Source of the DNA: Actinomycetes bacterium
Lineage (GTDB): Bacteria > Actinomycetota > Coriobacteriia > Coriobacteriales > Eggerthellaceae
Length of the DNA: 15,907 bases
NCBI GenBank assembly: GCA_023403475.1
Contig: JAEYEL010000169.1
Coordinates: 1-15,907, forward strand
Direction of reading: 5' to 3'
The notes under the pieces are model-generated. The model had not been told where the DNA came from and made no database searches. It saw nothing but the letters and a program-made list of their open reading frames with translations. Each line of letters opens with the position of its first letter. Position 1 is the stretch's first letter. A program made the translations under genes and the position numbers. Below are positions 14,387-15,907 of the stretch, piece after piece.

Positions 14387-14500
14387 CTCTGCGGTCGGCG
14401 CCGCGCGACCTTGCCGTCAGCTTTGCGTATCCGTCGCCGCCCGTATCGCGCAACCCCTGCCCGCGCCAAGCACTCTCTGCCGTCAGCGCCGCGCGACCTT
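14387..14500 (-). repeat. Two 26-bp direct repeats in the importer leader
   Basis: Positions 14387-14412 and 14475-14500 match at 24 of 26 bases, 88 bp apart, within the ~185-nt untranslated leader of the ABC operon. A shorter GCCGTCAG word also recurs (14413 and 14479). A role in mRNA structure is possible but not shown. Confidence 0.7.
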
Positions 14501-14531
14501 TACCGGAAGCGGAACGCAACTTTCGCCAGAA

Positions 14532-14558
14532 GTGTTACGCAATTTGAATCCGTAACAC
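14532..14558. promoter_or_regulatory. NikR-like operator 1
   Basis: GTGTTAC (14532-14538), 13 bp, GTAACAC (14552-14558) is a perfect inverted repeat, one base pair longer on the inside (GTGTTACG/CGTAACAC). It covers the predicted transcription start just downstream of the -10. From memory, NikR sites of the GTGTTAC-N13/14-GTAACAC type are described for several anaerobes. Confidence 0.6.
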
Positions 14559-14567
14559 AATATAGCA
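14559..14567 (-). promoter_or_regulatory. Extended -10 promoter of the ABC importer operon
   Basis: On the minus strand TGCTATATT is a good extended -10 element; the -35 hexamer is poor. Transcription would begin near 14552-14553, inside operator 1, giving a leader of about 200 nt or a little less. Confidence 0.55.
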
Positions 14568-14583
14568 TAGGAGAACCCTACTG

Positions 14584-14611
14584 GTGTTACGAATAAAAAA
14601 TTTGTAATCAC
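14584..14611. promoter_or_regulatory. NikR-like operator 2, imperfect
   Basis: GTGTTAC (14584-14590), again 13 bp, then GTAATCAC (14604-14611), which differs from GTAACAC by one inserted base. It covers the -35 region of the same promoter, 52 bp (about five helical turns) from operator 1. Confidence 0.45.
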
Positions 14612-14759
14612 TTGCAGGCGAACGGCATTGCGGTGCTCGGAACAGAGGCAAAAACCCACCCGAGATCTCGGTGGCGAGCCTTTCCTCGAAGCGTTACAGC
14701 GCTAGGAACGGCAGCAGAAATTCATCTTGCGCATGATGATGCTTGCCCTGAGTCGATTT
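14612..14759. other. Intergenic region, nothing recognised
   Basis: No gene or RNA was seen. A 12-bp palindrome CCGAGATCTCGG lies near 14659-14673. Confidence 0.3.
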
Positions 14760-14854
14760 TTCTGTACTAATTTGGAAATCAACGAAATTCCTTCTGTATT
14801 AATTGCGGAATCGCTAAAATTCTTTCTGCACTAATCGACGGACTTTCGATCTTG
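14760..14854. repeat. Three 32-bp phased direct repeats (iterons)
   Basis: TTCTGTACTAATT-like cores begin at 14760, 14792 and 14824, exactly 32 bp apart; units one and two agree at 23 of 32 positions, and the third mainly in the core. A weak fourth TTCTGT is at 14855. The period is close to three helical turns and not a multiple of three, which suits protein binding rather than coding. Confidence 0.7.
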
Positions 14855-15234
14855 TTCTGTCCGGTTCCCTTCTGGGAACAGTCCTAGGAGGCGCGGCCTC
14901 CTTCCCCGTGGGGTACGCGCGAATATTGCGGATGCTCCCTCTCGACTTCGAAGAGCTCTGCTGGGCCATGGGCGTGCCTTCGAGCATTCTGGGAACGGTG
15001 CGGAGCTGCCATCATGCCAAAACTCCCCTCGAAGCGACTTTGCACGGCAGGCTAACGCCGCTCTTCCTCCAACACATCGCAGTGGGCGGCGTGCCGGAGG
15101 CGGTGCAGAGCTTCCTGGATCGCCACCACGACCTGGGGGAAAGCCGCACGTTCGATGCCGACATCATCGAGCAGCACCGACACGGCATCACCAAGTACGC
15201 AGGGAAGAGCGAGATCGGGAACCGCACAACATAA
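14848..15234 (+). pseudogene. Truncated DUF4143-type ATPase (AAA_14 family) remnant
   Basis: In frame from 14848 the translation reads DLVLSGSLLGTVLGGAASFP then VGYARILRMLPLDFEELCWA, LTPLFLQHIAVGGVPEAVQS and HRHGITKYA. This matches the middle of the AAA/DUF4143 ATPases common in gut bacteria, where SGSLLG...SFPVG and PLDFEE are landmarks. The whole N-terminal ATPase part with Walker A and B is missing and the frame begins just after the iterons. The C-terminal half is also lost: after KYAGKSEIGNRTT comes a stop, whereas full proteins continue for some 200 residues. It is therefore an internal fragment and surely non-functional. A GTG at 14908 could start 108 residues, but this would not be a folded enzyme. 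Confidence 0.8.
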
Positions 15235-15245
15235 CGGACAATATC

Positions 15246-15512
15246 GACCGCCAGAGCAGTCTTGTTGCCCAAGCATTTTCGTTATCGGAGCGCGAAAGGG
15301 AAATTCTGTCCCTTTTGACATATGGGAAAACCGCCAAAACAATAGCTTCGGACACATTCATTTCCTACAACACGGTGAAAACCCACATTAGCCATATCTA
15401 CCAGAAAACGGGCGTGCACACCCGCGAGGAACTTATCGCACTCGTTATCCAGCAAGACCAGAAGCAAGGCGTGTGCGCTACGCGTCAAGAAGCGCAGCAA
15501 GAACAACCGTAA
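15246..15512 (+). pseudogene. Truncated LuxR-family regulator (C-terminal HTH only)
   Basis: Residues read from 15246 as DRQSSLVAQAFSLSERERE, then ILSLLTYGKTAKTIASDTFI, SYNTVKTHISHIYQKTGVHT and REELIALV. This is a full LuxR/GerE helix-turn-helix of the kind found at the end of the membrane-bound LuxR proteins abundant in Eggerthellaceae. The expected ~400-residue N-terminal membrane region is absent. The frame stays open upstream through the DUF4143 remnant in another frame but contains no ATG; a TTG at 15315 would cut into the helix-turn-helix. It is thus best seen as a gene fragment, though a small DNA-binding protein from a rare start cannot be excluded. It ends 16 bp before the left duplication of a MITE. 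Confidence 0.75.
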
Positions 15513-15528
15513 CCCGCCAACGCGCATA

Positions 15529-15645
15529 AAGGCGAAGGCTCCGTCACAACATTCAGTTGACGACGACCCGCGAACAGCAGCTTCTCGAATTTTCAGGCTG
15601 GTTGCCGGCGAAATTAACTGAATGTTGCGATGGAGCCAAGGCGAA
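15529..15645. mobile_element. 101-bp MITE with 22-bp TIRs and 8-bp target duplication
   Basis: The element spans 15537-15637. Its left end GGCTCCGTCACAACATTC (then AGTT, to 15558) and right end 15616-15637 are inverted repeats matching at 20 of 22 positions. It is flanked on both sides by the perfect 8-bp duplication AAGGCGAA (15529-15536 and 15638-15645). There is no room for a transposase. Ends beginning GGCTC and 8-bp duplications are reminiscent of ISL3-family elements, so an ISL3 transposase elsewhere is the likely mover. The full set of ends plus duplication argues for a genuine and fairly recent insertion. Confidence 0.88.
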
Positions 15646-15907
15646 ACCGCCGCATACCTAATCGGGAAAGCGCGAAAAATTCAATCGCGGAAATACGGAC
15701 AGGAAACGCGATAAGGCAGCTGAAAGAAGAAGAATCGCGCGACGGCAGGAAAGCTTTTTTCGCGAATTGGGCCATCGAAAAGTAAACGGCAATCAAACAC
15801 TCACGCTATCGTGGTAGAATCAGCACTGCTGTTTTACGGATGACGTTCCACGTGCGAGAATGTCTCGCCGCCGCAAAGGTACTCCCGTACTTGCGGGTTG
15901 CCTCACG
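15646..15907. other. Right-end region without a firm gene
   Basis: A 51-codon + frame (15630-15785) would start inside the right TIR and has no ribosome-binding site, so it is not called. An extended -10 TGGTAGAAT lies at 15812-15820 on the + strand with a poor -35. Downstream ATGs at 15840 and 15860 (the latter opening MSRRRKGTPVLAGCLT) could begin a gene that continues beyond the window, which I cannot identify. Confidence 0.35.
15812..15820 (+). promoter_or_regulatory. Extended -10 promoter candidate at right edge
   Basis: TGGTAGAAT fits TGn plus a -10 hexamer. Transcription would start near 15827 and run out of the window. The -35 region is unconvincing. Confidence 0.35.

Noticed and set aside
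14360..14530. Importer leader considered as a known riboswitch
   Set aside because: No recognised consensus of a cobalamin, NiCo or other metal riboswitch could be picked out by eye.
14760..14854. Phased repeats considered as a CRISPR array
   Set aside because: The units are continuous and degenerate with no distinct spacers, and no cas gene is near.
15630..15785. 51-codon + frame after the MITE
   Set aside because: Its start lies inside the terminal inverted repeat without a ribosome-binding site; no family recognised.

Overview
The window looks like a chromosomal segment of an anaerobic actinobacterium of the Eggerthellaceae type (Eggerthella, Gordonibacter, Slackia and relatives). This is inferred from GC-rich coding sequence, a Tat-exported FAD reductase paired with a small membrane-anchored multiheme cytochrome (an anaerobic respiration layout common in that family), fragments of a DUF4143-type ATPase and of a LuxR-type regulator, and an actinobacterial-style LexA box. 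No rRNA, tRNA or CRISPR array was seen.

Layout. Positions 1-850 are gene-poor and hold a terminator and a set of CTAATGTAA/TTACATTAG inverted repeats. A Fic protein with an N-terminal DNA-binding domain follows (851-1747, +). A second, unrelated class II Fic protein (2152-3300, -) lies between two 71-bp direct repeats that are 94% identical. Next are the Holliday-junction genes ruvA and ruvC (-), with a candidate LexA/SOS box on the ruvC promoter; ruvB is not beside them. A VapBC-like pair (5208-5992, -) follows; its PIN protein lacks one acidic active-site residue and has a perfect 13-bp hairpin in its 3' end.

Positions 6284-8630 (+) encode a Tat lipoprotein FAD-dependent reductase and a five-haem-site cytochrome, probably a two-gene respiratory reductase of unknown substrate. 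Converging on it is a five-gene ABC importer operon (14344 down to 8790, -) of the dipeptide/nickel class. Nickel is favoured because the first ATPase has a histidine-rich N-terminus, the binding protein ends in a His-rich motif, and the promoter is bracketed by two GTGTTAC-N13-GTAA(CAC) sites that resemble NikR operators.

The right end (14600-15907) is a scar region: three phased 32-bp repeats, a truncated DUF4143 ATPase, a truncated LuxR regulator in another frame, and a complete 101-bp MITE with 22-bp terminal inverted repeats and a perfect 8-bp target duplication. The window thus alternates core genes (ruvCA, nickel import) with defence- or mobility-linked genes (Fic, VapBC, MITE, gene remnants).
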